Origin: Pimelobacter simplex
GTDB lineage: Bacteria; Actinomycetota; Actinomycetes; Propionibacteriales; Nocardioidaceae
Length of the DNA stretch: 64,000 nt
Reading direction: 5' to 3'
Assembly (NCBI RefSeq): GCF_024662235.1
Contig: NZ_CP096276.1
Location: forward strand, 124,001-188,000
Positions 20,787-30,134 of this stretch are shown here, piece by piece. The notes under the pieces are model-generated. The model had not been told where the DNA came from. It saw only the letters and a program-made list of their open reading frames with translations, and made no database searches. Within the stretch, counting starts at the first letter, position 1. The number at the start of each line of letters is the position of its first letter. Both the position numbers and the translations under genes were made by a program.

Positions 20787-21947
20787 ATGACCCAGCCCCT
20801 CGGCCCCGCCGAGATCGTCGTCGACCTGGCCGCGGTCCGGGCCAACGCACGGCTGCTGCGCGCGACCGCGGGGGTCCCGCTGATCGCGGTGGTCAAGGCC
20901 GACGGCTACGGCCACGGCATGGTCGCCTGTGCCCGGGCTGCCCGGGAGGGCGGCGCCGACTGGCTCGCTGCGGCCACTGTCGAGGAGGCGCTCGCGCTGC
21001 GGGCGGCCGGTGTCGAGGGCCGCATCCTGTGCTGGATCATCGGGCCCCGGACCGACCTGGCGGCCGCGGTCGCCGCCGACCTCGACGTCACCGCGTCCAG
21101 CCTCGCCCACCTCGACGCCCTCGCCGCGGCGGCCGCCACGGCCGACCGGCCCGCGCGGGTGCAGCTCAAGGTCGACACCGGGCTCTCGCGCAGCGGTGCC
21201 CCGCGCGCTGCCTGGACCGAGCTGTTCGAGCGGGCGCGCGCCGGCGAGGAGGCGGGGTCCTGGACCATCACCGGCCTCTGGTCCCACTTCGCGTGCGCCG
21301 ACGAGCCCGCGCACCCCGCCAACGACCGCCAGGAGGCGGCCTTCCGCGATGCGCTCGCGCTCGCCGAGGAGCACGGGCTGCGTCCCGAGCTGCGCCACCT
21401 GGCCAACTCGGCGGCGGCGATCCTGCGGCCGTCGTCCCGCTTCGACGCGGTGCGCTGCGGGATCGCCCTCTACGGTCTCGACCCGGCGCCCGGTGAGGCG
21501 ACCGAGATCGGGCTCGTGCCCGCGATGACGGTCCGCGCGCCGCTGCTCATGGTCAAGGACCTCGCCGTGGGCGACGCCGTCTCCTACGGCCAGCACTGGG
21601 TGGCCGAGCACCCGACCACGGTCGGTCTCGTCCCCGTCGGCTACGGCGAGGGCATCCCGCGCCACGCCTCGCGTCCCGGCGCCGCCGACGCCGCGGCGTC
21701 CGTCGGCATCGAGGGCAAGCCGCGCCCGATCCGGGGCACCGTGTGCATGGACCAGGTCGTCGTCGACCTCGGCGGCGACCGGCCGCCGGTCGGCAGCGAG
21801 GTGATCGTCTTCGGGCCGCCGTCCGCGGGTGGACCCACCGCCCAGGACTGGGCCGAGGCGTGCGCCACCATCAGCTACGAGATCGTCACCAGGATCGGGG
21901 GCCGGATGACCCGCAGGTACGTCGACGGCACGGAGGGCGACCGGTGA
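20787..21947 (+). CDS. alr: Alanine racemase
   Basis: 386 residues from ATG 20787. A PLP enzyme that makes D-alanine for peptidoglycan. The PLP lysine is Lys37 in VVKADGYGHG and the second catalytic base is Tyr267 in AVSYGQHW; the barrel motifs KVDTGLSRSG, HLANSAA and CGIALYGLDP and the C-terminal GTVCMDQVVVDLG are intact. It starts a tightly packed run: its stop overlaps the hydrolase start and that gene's stop overlaps the GNAT-TsaE start. Confidence 0.96.
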   Translation: MTQPLGPAEIVVDLAAVRANARLLRATAGVPLIAVVKADGYGHGMVACARAAREGGADWLAAATVEEALALRAAGVEGRILCWIIGPRTDLAAAVAADLDVTASSLAHLDALAAAAATADRPARVQLKVDTGLSRSGAPRAAWTELFERARAGEEAGSWTITGLWSHFACADEPAHPANDRQEAAFRDALALAEEHGLRPELRHLANSAAAILRPSSRFDAVRCGIALYGLDPAPGEATEIGLVPAMTVRAPLLMVKDLAVGDAVSYGQHWVAEHPTTVGLVPVGYGEGIPRHASRPGAADAAASVGIEGKPRPIRGTVCMDQVVVDLGGDRPPVGSEVIVFGPPSAGGPTAQDWAEACATISYEIVTRIGGRMTRRYVDGTEGDR

Positions 21948-22987
21948 GCCGCCGCAGCCGGATCCTCGGCTCGCTCGCGGGCGCCCTCGGCGTCGCCGCG
22001 GCCGGTGGCGCCGCGCTCGGCATCGCGCGCCAGCAGCGGGCGATCAGCCGCCGCTCCGGAGACGACATCCCGTTCGGCTCGCTGCACTCGGCGCCGGTCA
22101 CGGTCGTCACCGACGACGGCGTCCCGCTCCACGTCGAGGTCGACGAGTTCGCCGGCCCGGTCACCGTCGTCTTCGTGCACGGCTACTGCCTCAACCTCGA
22201 CTGCTGGCACTTCCAGCGCGCGGCCTACCGCGGCCTGGTCCGCGCGGTCTACTACGACCAGCGCTCGCACGGCCGCTCCGGCCGTTCCGACCGCGCCCAC
22301 GCCACCATCGAGCAGCTCGGCCGCGACCTGCACCGGGTGCTCGAGGAGGTCGTGCCCGAGGGGCCGGTCGTCCTGGTCGGGCACTCCATGGGCGGGATGT
22401 CGATCGTCGCGCTCGCCGAGCAGTACCCCGAGCTCATCGGTGACCGGGTCGTCGGCGTCGGCCTGATCTCCACCACCGCGGGCGGGCTCGACCCCAGCCG
22501 GGTGCTGCTGCCGATGGTTCCGGCCCGGCTGGCCGGCCCGGTCACCCGGGGCGCGGTCCGCACCCTCCACCTCGGCCACCGCGCCATCGACGGCGTACGA
22601 CGCGCGGGCGGCGCCGTCGCGACCGTCGCCACCGACCGCTTCGCCTTCGGCGAGGAGGTGCCGCGCGGCTACGTCGAGTTCGTCGACCGGATGCTCGCCG
22701 CGACCCCCTTCGAGGTGGTCGCCGACTTCTTCCCCAACTTCGCCGGCCTCGACAAGTTCGACTTCGTCGAGCGGCTCGGCCAGGTGCCCACGTCGGTCAT
22801 CTGCGGCACCGCCGACAAGCTCACCTCGATCGGCCACTCCCGCAAGCTGCACGCGCGGATCCCCGGCTCCCGCCTCCTCGAGTGCGAGGGCGCCGGCCAC
22901 ATGGTCATCATGGAGCGCCACGAGCTGGTCAACGCCGAGCTCGACCAGCTCATCACCGCCGCCACCGCGAGGGCAGCAGCCCGGTGA
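21944..22987 (+). CDS. Alpha/beta hydrolase
   Basis: 347 residues from GTG 21944 (GTGA overlap with alr). The N-terminus (SRILGSLAGALGVAAAGGAALGIARQQ) is a likely membrane anchor or uncleaved signal. The fold is shown by the oxyanion region FVHGYCLNLDCW, the nucleophile elbow GHSMGG with Ser148, a possible acid in CGTADKLT and the catalytic histidine in EGAGHMVIMERH. The same position between alr and tsaE is held by an alpha/beta hydrolase in many actinobacteria; substrate unknown. Confidence 0.88.
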   Translation: MSRRSRILGSLAGALGVAAAGGAALGIARQQRAISRRSGDDIPFGSLHSAPVTVVTDDGVPLHVEVDEFAGPVTVVFVHGYCLNLDCWHFQRAAYRGLVRAVYYDQRSHGRSGRSDRAHATIEQLGRDLHRVLEEVVPEGPVVLVGHSMGGMSIVALAEQYPELIGDRVVGVGLISTTAGGLDPSRVLLPMVPARLAGPVTRGAVRTLHLGHRAIDGVRRAGGAVATVATDRFAFGEEVPRGYVEFVDRMLAATPFEVVADFFPNFAGLDKFDFVERLGQVPTSVICGTADKLTSIGHSRKLHARIPGSRLLECEGAGHMVIMERHELVNAELDQLITAATARAAAR

Positions 22988-23910
22988 CCGTGGAGACCAC
23001 GCGCGTCGGCCCCGAGGCCGCCGCCGACGTCCTGGCCGTCGTCCGGGCCGCGTTCGCCGCGCGCCCCGCGCTCGACCCGCCCACCGAGGCACTCGCCGAG
23101 ACCGAGGAGTCGATCGCCGCGATGCTGGCGCCCGGCGGCGGACTGCTCGTGCGCGCCGACGGCAAGCCGGTCGGCGCGGTCGTCCTCGACCCCGTCGGCG
23201 ACGCGGTCTACCTGCGCCGCTTCGGCATCGACCCTGCCGCCCAGGGCCGCGGCTTCGCGCGCGAGCTGGTCCGGGCCGGGCTGCGCGCGGCCGGCCGGGC
23301 GGGCGCGACCAGGGCGGTGATCCTGGCGCGCGAGGAGCTGCCGCGCACCGTGGGCTTCTGGCGCGACATGGGCTTCGTGCAGACGGCCCGCCACGCGCCG
23401 TACGTCGAGATGGCGCGGCCGGTCCCGGTCGCCGTCGACGTCCCCAGCGCCGAGTCCATGCGCGACCTGGGCCGCCGGGTCGCGGGCCACCTGCGCGCGG
23501 GCGACGTGCTCGTCCTCAGCGGTGAGCTCGGGGCCGGCAAGACCACCTTCACCCAGGGCCTCGGCGAGGGCCTGGGCGTGCGCGGCGGGATCACCTCGCC
23601 GACGTTCGTCATCGCCCGGGTGCACCCCTCCCTCAGCGACGGACCGGCGCTCGTCCACGTCGACGCCTACCGCCTCGGCGGTCAGGCCGAGCTCGACGAC
23701 CTCGACCTCGACACCGACCTCGACGAGGCCGTCACCGTCGTGGAGTGGGGGACCGGCGTCGCCGAGAGCCTCTCCGACGACCGGCTCGAGATCCGGATCG
23801 CCCGGGCCACCGCGCGCACCGACGTCGATCCCGAGGCCGATCCGCGCGTCGTCGAGCTCGACCCCGTCGGCCTGCGCTGGCTCGGCGTGGTCCTGGCCGA
23901 CCTGGGCTGA
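22984..23910 (+). CDS. tsaE: GNAT acetyltransferase-TsaE fusion (t6A ATPase subunit)
   Basis: 308 residues from GTG 22984. Residues 1-145 form a GNAT domain (acetyl-CoA loop DPAAQGRGFARELVRAG, then FWRDMGFVQTARHAPYVEMA). Residues 155-308 are TsaE, the ATPase that resets the TsaBD complex in tRNA threonylcarbamoyladenosine synthesis: P-loop SGELGAGKTTFTQGLGEG with Lys186, SPTFVIARVH, HVDAYRLGG and the VVEWGTG motif. The reading frame is continuous across the junction with no internal ribosome-binding site that I could find, so this is a true fusion. tsaB, rimI and tsaD lie 1.5 kb downstream. Confidence 0.9.
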   Translation: MTVETTRVGPEAAADVLAVVRAAFAARPALDPPTEALAETEESIAAMLAPGGGLLVRADGKPVGAVVLDPVGDAVYLRRFGIDPAAQGRGFARELVRAGLRAAGRAGATRAVILAREELPRTVGFWRDMGFVQTARHAPYVEMARPVPVAVDVPSAESMRDLGRRVAGHLRAGDVLVLSGELGAGKTTFTQGLGEGLGVRGGITSPTFVIARVHPSLSDGPALVHVDAYRLGGQAELDDLDLDTDLDEAVTVVEWGTGVAESLSDDRLEIRIARATARTDVDPEADPRVVELDPVGLRWLGVVLADLG

Positions 23911-24065
23911 AGTCCCGGGACCTCGGTCCCGTCGTTCGGGGACCGGTCCTGCTCGGGCTAGTCCCATCGAGCCCGTGTGAGTCGGATCGCACACCCGTGC
24001 CGTAAGGATGCGCATTCTTCCTAGTCTCCAGAGCGAGGGTTCAAACTTTCTGGAGGGGAAGTTCC

Positions 24066-25220
24066 ATGGGGGGACTGAAGGCCGCGCTGACGGCACTGAT
24101 CTGCGCGGGTGCGCTGTTCGCGCCCGTCACCGCCGAGACGGCGGGTGCCGCGCCGGAGCGCCCTGAGCGCCCCGTGCTGACGAAGCCGGTGGCGCGCAGC
24201 TCCACGGTCGTCTTCGCCGGCCGTACCCGCGCCCGGGCCGTCGTCCGGCTGCAGGAGCGGCGGCGCGCGAGCTGGGCCACCGTCGCCCAGCGCCGGGCGA
24301 CCAAGAAGGGCACGTTCAAGATCGTCCTCGCCCGCCCCGCGACGGCCCGCACCTACCGGGTCAAGGCGGCCGGCCGGGTGAGCCACAAGCGCAACGTGGC
24401 GCCCGCCGTCGTACCGACGCCCGAGCGCGCCCCGGTCGACACCTGCGGCAGCCGCCCCAAGCGCGCCGAGGGCGGCTACTACGCGTGCAGCTTCTACGAC
24501 GAGTTCGACGGCGACGCGCTCGACCGCAGCCGGTGGATGGTCCAGCAGACCTCCTTCAGCGGCATGTACGGCGGCAGCAAGGGCTGCTACGTCGACAACG
24601 AGCGCACGGTCCGGGTCAGCGGCGGCCTGCTGCGGCTGACGTCCACGATCCTGCCGACGGAGTTCCTCTGCCGCAGCCCCTACGGGTCGTTCACGACCAA
24701 CGCCGAGGTCTCCACGGTCGCCACCCGCTCGAAGTTCACCCAGACCTACGGGCGTTTCGAGGCCCGGCTCAAGATGCCCGCCGAGTCGGGGATCGCCGGT
24801 TCGCACTCCGCGTTCTGGCTCTACCCGCAGGACCAGGCGTACGGCCGCTGGCCCGGCTCGGGCGAGGTCGACATCGCCGAGTGGTTCAGCGGGCTGCCGG
24901 CCAACGTCTACCCGTCGGTGCACTACGCCGGCGAGAACACCCAGCTCAGCTCGGGGTACTCCTGCCGGATGCCCACGGCGAGCACGGCCTTCCACAACTA
25001 CGCGGTCGAGTGGACGCCCAAGATCATGCGCTTCTACTACGACGGCCGGCTCTGCTACAGCCACCGCTGGACGCCGACCGGGATGACCGGCGCGCAGCCG
25101 TTCGACAAGCCGTTCTACCTGGTCCTCACCCAGGTGTGGGGCCTGGGCTGGAACACCCGCACCGACAAGATGCCCGACACCTCGACGCTCGTCGTCGACT
25201 GGGTCAAGGCCTGGTCCTGA
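24066..25220 (+). CDS. Secreted glycoside hydrolase family 16 enzyme
   Basis: 384 residues from ATG 24066 with TGGAGGGG 9 nt upstream. A Sec signal peptide covers about 1-29 (ending AETAGAAP). Residues 40-110 form a small basic beta-rich domain of a kind seen in nocardioform exported proteins, and the GH16 jelly roll occupies about 135-384. The catalytic signature is E267-V-D-I-A-E272, with Glu267 as nucleophile, Asp269 and Glu272 as acid/base. The regular E-x-D-x-x-E spacing without an inserted methionine suits laminarinase or licheninase-like members; the true glycan cannot be told. TAGTCT at 24022-24027 is a possible -10. Confidence 0.9.
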   Translation: MGGLKAALTALICAGALFAPVTAETAGAAPERPERPVLTKPVARSSTVVFAGRTRARAVVRLQERRRASWATVAQRRATKKGTFKIVLARPATARTYRVKAAGRVSHKRNVAPAVVPTPERAPVDTCGSRPKRAEGGYYACSFYDEFDGDALDRSRWMVQQTSFSGMYGGSKGCYVDNERTVRVSGGLLRLTSTILPTEFLCRSPYGSFTTNAEVSTVATRSKFTQTYGRFEARLKMPAESGIAGSHSAFWLYPQDQAYGRWPGSGEVDIAEWFSGLPANVYPSVHYAGENTQLSSGYSCRMPTASTAFHNYAVEWTPKIMRFYYDGRLCYSHRWTPTGMTGAQPFDKPFYLVLTQVWGLGWNTRTDKMPDTSTLVVDWVKAWS

Positions 25221-25229
25221 GCCTCAACC

Positions 25230-25412
25230 AGGGCTTGTCTCCCAAGTCCGCGCCTGCTGCGCGGTGTTTGCGACTCGATCGGGCGGCCCGCGAGTGACGA
25301 GGTCGCAAACTCGACGGGCTCTGTCGTCGATGTGACCCGCCTTCGCTGCTCCGCCTTGCCCGATCGGCCGCAAACACCGCTCGCGACGGCGCGGACTTGG
25401 GAGACAAGCCCT
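25230..25412. repeat. 183-bp palindromic intergenic element with 25-bp perfect ends
   Basis: The ends 25230-25254 and 25388-25412 are exact reverse complements. Pairing resumes inside at GCGGTGTTTGCG and CGATCGGGC, so each arm is about 55 nt with good complementarity around a central unpaired 70 nt. A second, nested dyad pairs GTTTGCGAC (25266-25274) with GTCGCAAAC (25302-25310). Internal blocks match the element at 20.6 kb. The outer end touches the -10 box of tsaB. It holds no credible ORF and may also end GH16 transcription. Confidence 0.8.
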
Positions 25413-25423
25413 AGGCTCGGTGC

Positions 25424-26083
25424 GTGCTGCTCGCGTTCGACACCGCCTCCCCGACGGTCACCGTCGCCCTTCACGACGGCACGGACGTCGTCGCCGAGGC
25501 GACGGCCACCAGCAGCATGCGCCACGGGGAGCAGCTCGCGCCGCTCATCGCCCAGGTGCTCGCCGAGGTGGGCGCGAGCCCGGACGACCTGACCGGCATC
25601 GCCGTCGGCGTCGGCCCCGGCCCGTTCACCGGGCTGCGGGTCGGGCTGGTCACCGCGCGGACCATGGCGCACGTGCTCGACGTCCCCGTGCACGGGGTCT
25701 GCTCGCTCGACCCGCTCGCGCTCGAGGCGGTCGAGACCGGCGCCGTGGACGGCGACTTCCTGGTCGCGACGGACGCCCGGCGCAAGGAGGTCTACCTCGC
25801 GTCGTACGACGCCGGGGCGGTGCGCCAGGACGAGCCGGTCGTCGATCGGCCGGCCGCCCTCGCCAGCGACCGCCCGGTCGTGGGGGAGGGCGCGACCCTC
25901 TACCCCGAGGCGTTCCCGGAGTCCCGTGGGCCGCAGCGGCCCAGCGCCGCCTGGCTCGCGCGCGGTGTCGTGGCCGGCCGGTTCGCCGTCCTGGCGCCGG
26001 AGCCGCTCTACCTGCGCCGTCCCGACGCCGAGATCCCGCGGGCGCCCAAGGCGGTCCTCGCCGACGAGCCGTCGCCGCGGTGA
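25424..26083 (+). CDS. tsaB: tRNA threonylcarbamoyladenosine biosynthesis protein TsaB
   Basis: 219 residues from GTG 25424. TsaB is the non-catalytic scaffold that pairs with TsaD for t6A37 synthesis. It has the ASKHA-fold start [15 protein letters not shown], the [10 protein letters not shown] segment and the hallmark [14 protein letters not shown]; the protein is shortened at the C-terminus as is normal for TsaB. TAGGCT (25412-25417) ends 6 nt before the GTG, with no Shine-Dalgarno, so the operon tsaB-rimI-tsaD probably starts with a leaderless message at the edge of the palindromic element. Confidence 0.95.
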   Translation: MLLAFDTASPTVTVALHDGTDVVAEATATSSMRHGEQLAPLIAQVLAEVGASPDDLTGIAVGVGPGPFTGLRVGLVTARTMAHVLDVPVHGVCSLDPLALEAVETGAVDGDFLVATDARRKEVYLASYDAGAVRQDEPVVDRPAALASDRPVVGEGATLYPEAFPESRGPQRPSAAWLARGVVAGRFAVLAPEPLYLRRPDAEIPRAPKAVLADEPSPR

Positions 26084-26547
26084 ACATCGGCCCGGCCGGC
26101 GTCGACGACATCGCGGAGATCGCCGCGCTGGAGGCGGAGGCCTTCCCCCTCGACCCGTGGTCGCCGAACCTGCTGCGCGAGGCCGTCGGCGGTCTGGTGC
26201 CGACCATGGCGCTGCTCGTCGCCCGCTCGTCCGCGGACGGCGGCGCTGCGAATTTCGCGGGCTACGCGGTGGTGAGCGTCGTCGACGTCGACGCGGAGCT
26301 CCAGCGGATCGCCGTCCCGGAGGAGCGGCGGCGCTCCGGCGTGGCGGGCGCCCTCCTCGCCGCCACCCACGCGGTGGCCGGCGAGCGCGGCGCGACCCGG
26401 CTGCTGCTGGAGGTCCGCGAGGACAACATCATCGCCCGCACCTTCTACGAGCGGCACGGCTTCGCCGAGCTCGGACGCCGCCCCCGCTACTACCGCGACG
26501 GGACCACCGCACTGGTGCTCAGCACACCCGTCACAATGGACCCATGA
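26080..26547 (+). CDS. rimI: Ribosomal-protein-S18-alanine N-acetyltransferase
   Basis: 155 residues from GTG 26080, overlapping tsaB by 4 bp. A GNAT enzyme: [20 protein letters not shown] is the acceptor-side start, then [32 protein letters not shown] holds the acetyl-CoA loop, and [27 protein letters not shown] is the conserved C-terminal RimI motif. Location between tsaB and tsaD supports the name; in M. tuberculosis the same order is found. It may act on proteins other than S18. Confidence 0.92.
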   Translation: MNIGPAGVDDIAEIAALEAEAFPLDPWSPNLLREAVGGLVPTMALLVARSSADGGAANFAGYAVVSVVDVDAELQRIAVPEERRRSGVAGALLAATHAVAGERGATRLLLEVREDNIIARTFYERHGFAELGRRPRYYRDGTTALVLSTPVTMDP

Positions 26548-27605
26548 CCCGCGACGAACCCCTGGTCCTCGGCATCGAGACCTCGTGCGACGAGACCGGC
26601 GTCGGGATCGTCCGCGGTCACACGCTCCTCGCCGACGCGGTCGCCAGCAGCGTCGAGCAGCACGCACGCTTCGGCGGCGTCGTCCCCGAGGTCGCCAGCC
26701 GGGCGCACCTGGAGGCGATGGTCCCCACCATCCAGCGCGCGTGCGACACCGCCGGCATCACGCTGCGCGACGTCGACGCGATCGCGGTCACCCACGGTCC
26801 CGGCCTCGCCGGTGCGCTGCTCGTCGGCGTCGCCTCGGCCAAGGCGCTCGCACTCTCGCTCGGCAAGCCGATCTACGGCGTCAACCACCTCGCCGCCCAC
26901 GTCGCCGTCGACCAGCTCGAGCACGGACCGCTGCCCGAGCCGTCGCTCGCCCTGCTCGTCTCGGGTGGCCACTCCAGTCTGCTCCGCGTCACCGACATCA
27001 CCGGGTACGACGGCGGCGTCGACCCGCTCGGCGCCACCATCGACGACGCGGCCGGTGAGGCCTTCGACAAGGTCGCCCGCCTGCTCGGCCTGCCCTTCCC
27101 GGGCGGCCCCCACATCGACAAGGCGGCCCGCGAGGGCAACCAGGTCGCGATCGACTTCCCGCGCGGGCTGACCAGCCGGCGCGACCTGGAGCGGCACCGC
27201 TTCGACTTCTCGTTCTCCGGGCTCAAGACCGCGGTCGCCCGCTGGGTCGAGGCCCGCGAGCGCTCCGGCGAACCGGTCCCGGTGGCCGACGTGGCGGCGT
27301 CCTTCCAGGAGGCGGTCTGCGACGTCCTGGTCCGCAAGGCGCTCGACGCCGCGAGCGCCGAAGGCATCGAGGACCTCATGATCGGTGGCGGAGTCGCAGC
27401 CAACTCCCGGCTGCGGGTGCTCGCCGAGGAGCGCGCGAGCAAGCTCGGCATCCGGGTCCGGGTGCCACGCCCCGGCCTGTGCACCGACAACGGCGCGATG
27501 GTCGCCGCGCTCGGCGCCACCATGGTCGAGCGCGGTCGGACGCCGTCCCCGCTGGACCTCCCGGCCGATTCGAGCCTCCCGGTGACCGAGGTCCTGGCAG
27601 GCTGA
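26544..27605 (+). CDS. tsaD: tRNA N6-adenosine threonylcarbamoyltransferase TsaD
   Basis: 353 residues from ATG 26544 (ATGA overlap with rimI). The catalytic subunit that transfers threonylcarbamoyl to A37 of ANN-decoding tRNAs. It begins [15 protein letters not shown], carries the iron/zinc pair His115 and His119 in VNHLAAHVA, then [40 protein letters not shown] and the third metal ligand in CTDNGAMVA. All expected motifs are intact. The next gene starts 4 bp later. Confidence 0.97.
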   Translation: MTRDEPLVLGIETSCDETGVGIVRGHTLLADAVASSVEQHARFGGVVPEVASRAHLEAMVPTIQRACDTAGITLRDVDAIAVTHGPGLAGALLVGVASAKALALSLGKPIYGVNHLAAHVAVDQLEHGPLPEPSLALLVSGGHSSLLRVTDITGYDGGVDPLGATIDDAAGEAFDKVARLLGLPFPGGPHIDKAAREGNQVAIDFPRGLTSRRDLERHRFDFSFSGLKTAVARWVEARERSGEPVPVADVAASFQEAVCDVLVRKALDAASAEGIEDLMIGGGVAANSRLRVLAEERASKLGIRVRVPRPGLCTDNGAMVAALGATMVERGRTPSPLDLPADSSLPVTEVLAG

Positions 27606-27609
27606 GGCG

Positions 27610-28494
27610 ATGGACGCGGCGCGGGTCGACGACGGGTACTTCCCCGAGGGCTCGATGCTGCGCTTCGTCCAGTCCCACCGCGCGGTCGGGCAGACCTACG
27701 GCCAGCGCGCGCTCATCATCGGCGCCACCCACCCCGTGCCCTACGTCGGCACCTCGCAGTCGACGCTCGCCAAGGAGCGGCCCTTCGAGCGCCTGGCCCG
27801 CACTGCGCTGGCCTTCGAGACGGTCTTCTTCGCCCCGCGCGCCGAGGTCGACCGGCTGCTCGCCGCCGTGCACGACCTGCACACCCGGGTGCGCGGCGAG
27901 CTCACCCAGGACGAGGGCGAGTTCTCCCGCGGGACGCCCTACGACGCCTTCGACCCCGAGCTCATGCTCTGGACGATGGCCATGCTCGCCGACTCCTCCC
28001 GGGTCGCCTTCGAGACCCTCGTGCGCCCGCTCAGCGCGACCGAGAAGGACGACCTCTGGGCCGACTGGGTGCGCTTCGGCGAGCTCTTCGGCATGCCCCG
28101 CTCGGTGGCGCCCGAGACCGCGGCGGCCTTCGAGCAGTGGATGCGCGACTGGTACACCTCCGGCCGGATGCACCTCACCGCCGAGGCCCGCGCCGTGGGC
28201 CGCGCGATCGCCCGCGACATGCCCGTCCCGCTCGTCGCCCGCCCCGGCGTCACGGTGACCAACCTGCTCGTCGTCGGCATGCTCCCGCCCGAGGTACGCC
28301 GCCTCTACGGCCTGCCCTGGACGCCGGCCCACGCCGTCGCGTGGCGCGGGGCCACGACCTTCGCGCGGACCTCGCGGCACGTCGTACCGGACCGGGTGCG
28401 GCGGGGCGACAACGCCGACCTGCACAAGACCGTGATCCGCAGCGAGCGGGCGGTGCTGGCCCGCGGCGGGCGCACGATGGACCTGCCCGGCTGA
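27610..28494 (+). CDS. DUF2236 / MpaB-like oxygenase family protein
   Basis: 294 residues from ATG 27610, 4 bp after tsaD. It has the all-alpha DUF2236 layout: an N-terminal LRFVQSHRAVGQ segment, ALIIGATHPVPYVGTSQST, a charged helix with HDLHTRVRGE, FDPELMLWTMAMLADSS and EKDDLWADWVRFGELFGMP. Distant relatives are the haem-b rubber oxygenase Lcp and fungal MpaB, so this may be a haem-dependent oxygenase, but no ligand residue can be assigned with certainty. It is not part of the t6A pathway despite probable cotranscription. Confidence 0.82.
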   Translation: MDAARVDDGYFPEGSMLRFVQSHRAVGQTYGQRALIIGATHPVPYVGTSQSTLAKERPFERLARTALAFETVFFAPRAEVDRLLAAVHDLHTRVRGELTQDEGEFSRGTPYDAFDPELMLWTMAMLADSSRVAFETLVRPLSATEKDDLWADWVRFGELFGMPRSVAPETAAAFEQWMRDWYTSGRMHLTAEARAVGRAIARDMPVPLVARPGVTVTNLLVVGMLPPEVRRLYGLPWTPAHAVAWRGATTFARTSRHVVPDRVRRGDNADLHKTVIRSERAVLARGGRTMDLPG

Positions 28495-28556
28495 GGCCGG
28501 ACCTGTCCCAGGTCTATCGTCGCTCAGACATATCAGGTGTCGAGAGGGTGCGGGCG

Positions 28557-30122
28557 ATGGATGCATGGAAGCCGACGCGGCGGCAGGTTGTCGGCGGAGC
28601 CGCCGGGCTGGCGGCGTACGCGGTCGCGAGCACGGTCACTGCGCCTCGCGCATCGGCGGCGTTGCTGCTGCCCGGCAACGACTTCGTAGCGTCCTACGAA
28701 GCGGCCTGGCAGGCGGTCGACACGACCGTCCACGACAACGAGGCCGGCCAGCTGGCGTGGGGGACGTCGTACGTCCTGCTCTCGCTGGTGCGGATGTACC
28801 AGGCGACGGGCAACGCGCTCTACCTCGACCGGTTCGTCGAGCAGGCGGATGCTGTGTGGGCCAAGACCGACGAGGCGCGCGGCGTCGTCGACTGGCAGGG
28901 ACGCTCCGGGCCGGTGTGGCGCACGGGTGCCGACTACACCACGGCCGCGGCCGTCGTCGCCGCTGCCGACGGCACGGCCTTGTTCGAGATTCGGAGTGCC
29001 AACGCCGGTGCCACCACGGCGACGGTTACCGTCGCGGCCGTGAGCGGCGGCTCGTTCAACCTGACCCTCACCCATCCGGGCCTCGCGCCCAGCTCGGTGA
29101 CGCTGAGCGGCGTCTCCCTTGATCCGGCGAGCGCCAACAGCATCGAGACCAAGGTGGCCGACGTCTACCACTACCCGGTCTCGGGCGACCTGTCGAAGGT
29201 GTTCTGGACCGTGAAGCGGCTGGGGGGCAGCACCGACGCGGTGCCCGCGGCCGGCACGACCGCGCTCAGCCGTCGCTACTGCGCGCTGTCCGGGCACACC
29301 GGGTTGATCGGCTACCCGATCGCGCTCTTCGCCCGGCTGGTCCTCGAAGGGAACCTGACCTCTGCGCACGGGGCGCCGCTCAAGCCCGTCGCCCTCGACT
29401 ACCTGGCGCGGATCCGTCGTGCGGTGGCCTTCCACGACCCCGAGTGGCGCTTCGTCACCCTGACCAATGGCCACGTCGGCGGTGACTACGTGGCGCCCTA
29501 CGGTGCCCCGGTCCCGCACGACGGCCTCATCCAGCCGCTGAACCTCAGCCACGCGATGGGCCAGCTGCTCGTCGAGCTCTACCGGATCGACCGGACGGCG
29601 GCACTCCGGCCCCGCATCAACGCGATGGTCCGTACGTTCCGGGTGTGCGCGACCGAGGTCGGCACGGCCTGGAAGTGGACCTACTGGCCGACGCACAGCG
29701 AGCTCTACAGCGGTTACGCCGCCGTCTCCGGCCGTTCCGAGTACACCCCGGCCTACGGCTTCGCCAGGCAGGTCGAGGACATCAGCCACGCTGCGATCTC
29801 TGTCGAGTTCCTCACCGCGGCCGCGCGGGCAGGCGCCGAGGCCGGGACCGCCGACACCTCCCGGCTGGTCGCGACCTACCTCAACCACGTCAAGGCCGGC
29901 ACCAGCACCGCCTACTACCGCGTCAACGGCACCGAGGCGGCGACGGCGTCGCAGGCCGCCCAGGCCGGTCGGTGGCTCAGCCTCGCCCAGTGGGGCTCGA
30001 CGATCGTCGGGCACGTCGAGGCGGTCTACCGGGCGTCGTCGCTCTCGCCCACCTCCTCGAGCCACCTACCGGGCATCGCATACGTCGCCTGGGCGCGCAA
30101 CCAGGGGTGGCTGCGCGACTGA
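28557..30122 (+). CDS. Tat-exported protein of unknown function, possible alpha/alpha-toroid glycosidase or lyase
   Basis: 521 residues from ATG 28557, chosen because GAGAGG lies 9 nt upstream. The N-terminus PTRRQVVGGAAGLAAYAVA...ASA is a twin-arginine signal peptide, so the protein is folded before export. I do not recognise the family. Repeated helical pairs such as SYVLLSLVRMYQATGNALYLDRFVEQADAVW and LARIRRAVAFHDPEW look like an alpha/alpha barrel of the kind found in polysaccharide lyases and six-hairpin glycosidases, interrupted at about 125-230 by a beta-rich insert (ATTATVTVAAVSGGSFNLTLTHPG). Codon use is a little less GC3-biased than in neighbouring housekeeping genes. Confidence 0.75.
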   Translation: MDAWKPTRRQVVGGAAGLAAYAVASTVTAPRASAALLLPGNDFVASYEAAWQAVDTTVHDNEAGQLAWGTSYVLLSLVRMYQATGNALYLDRFVEQADAVWAKTDEARGVVDWQGRSGPVWRTGADYTTAAAVVAAADGTALFEIRSANAGATTATVTVAAVSGGSFNLTLTHPGLAPSSVTLSGVSLDPASANSIETKVADVYHYPVSGDLSKVFWTVKRLGGSTDAVPAAGTTALSRRYCALSGHTGLIGYPIALFARLVLEGNLTSAHGAPLKPVALDYLARIRRAVAFHDPEWRFVTLTNGHVGGDYVAPYGAPVPHDGLIQPLNLSHAMGQLLVELYRIDRTAALRPRINAMVRTFRVCATEVGTAWKWTYWPTHSELYSGYAAVSGRSEYTPAYGFARQVEDISHAAISVEFLTAAARAGAEAGTADTSRLVATYLNHVKAGTSTAYYRVNGTEAATASQAAQAGRWLSLAQWGSTIVGHVEAVYRASSLSPTSSSHLPGIAYVAWARNQGWLRD

Positions 30123-30134
30123 CCCGCTGGTCGG

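Noticed and set aside
17007..21665. A 1552-codon open frame on the minus strand opposite glmS-acpS-nnr-alr
   Set aside because: Low-complexity shadow of four conserved genes with intact motifs on the plus strand.
23975..23994. GTGTG...CACAC dyad upstream of the GH16 gene as a Crp site
   Set aside because: The half-site spacing is 10 rather than 6-8 bases and only 6 of 10 arm positions pair.
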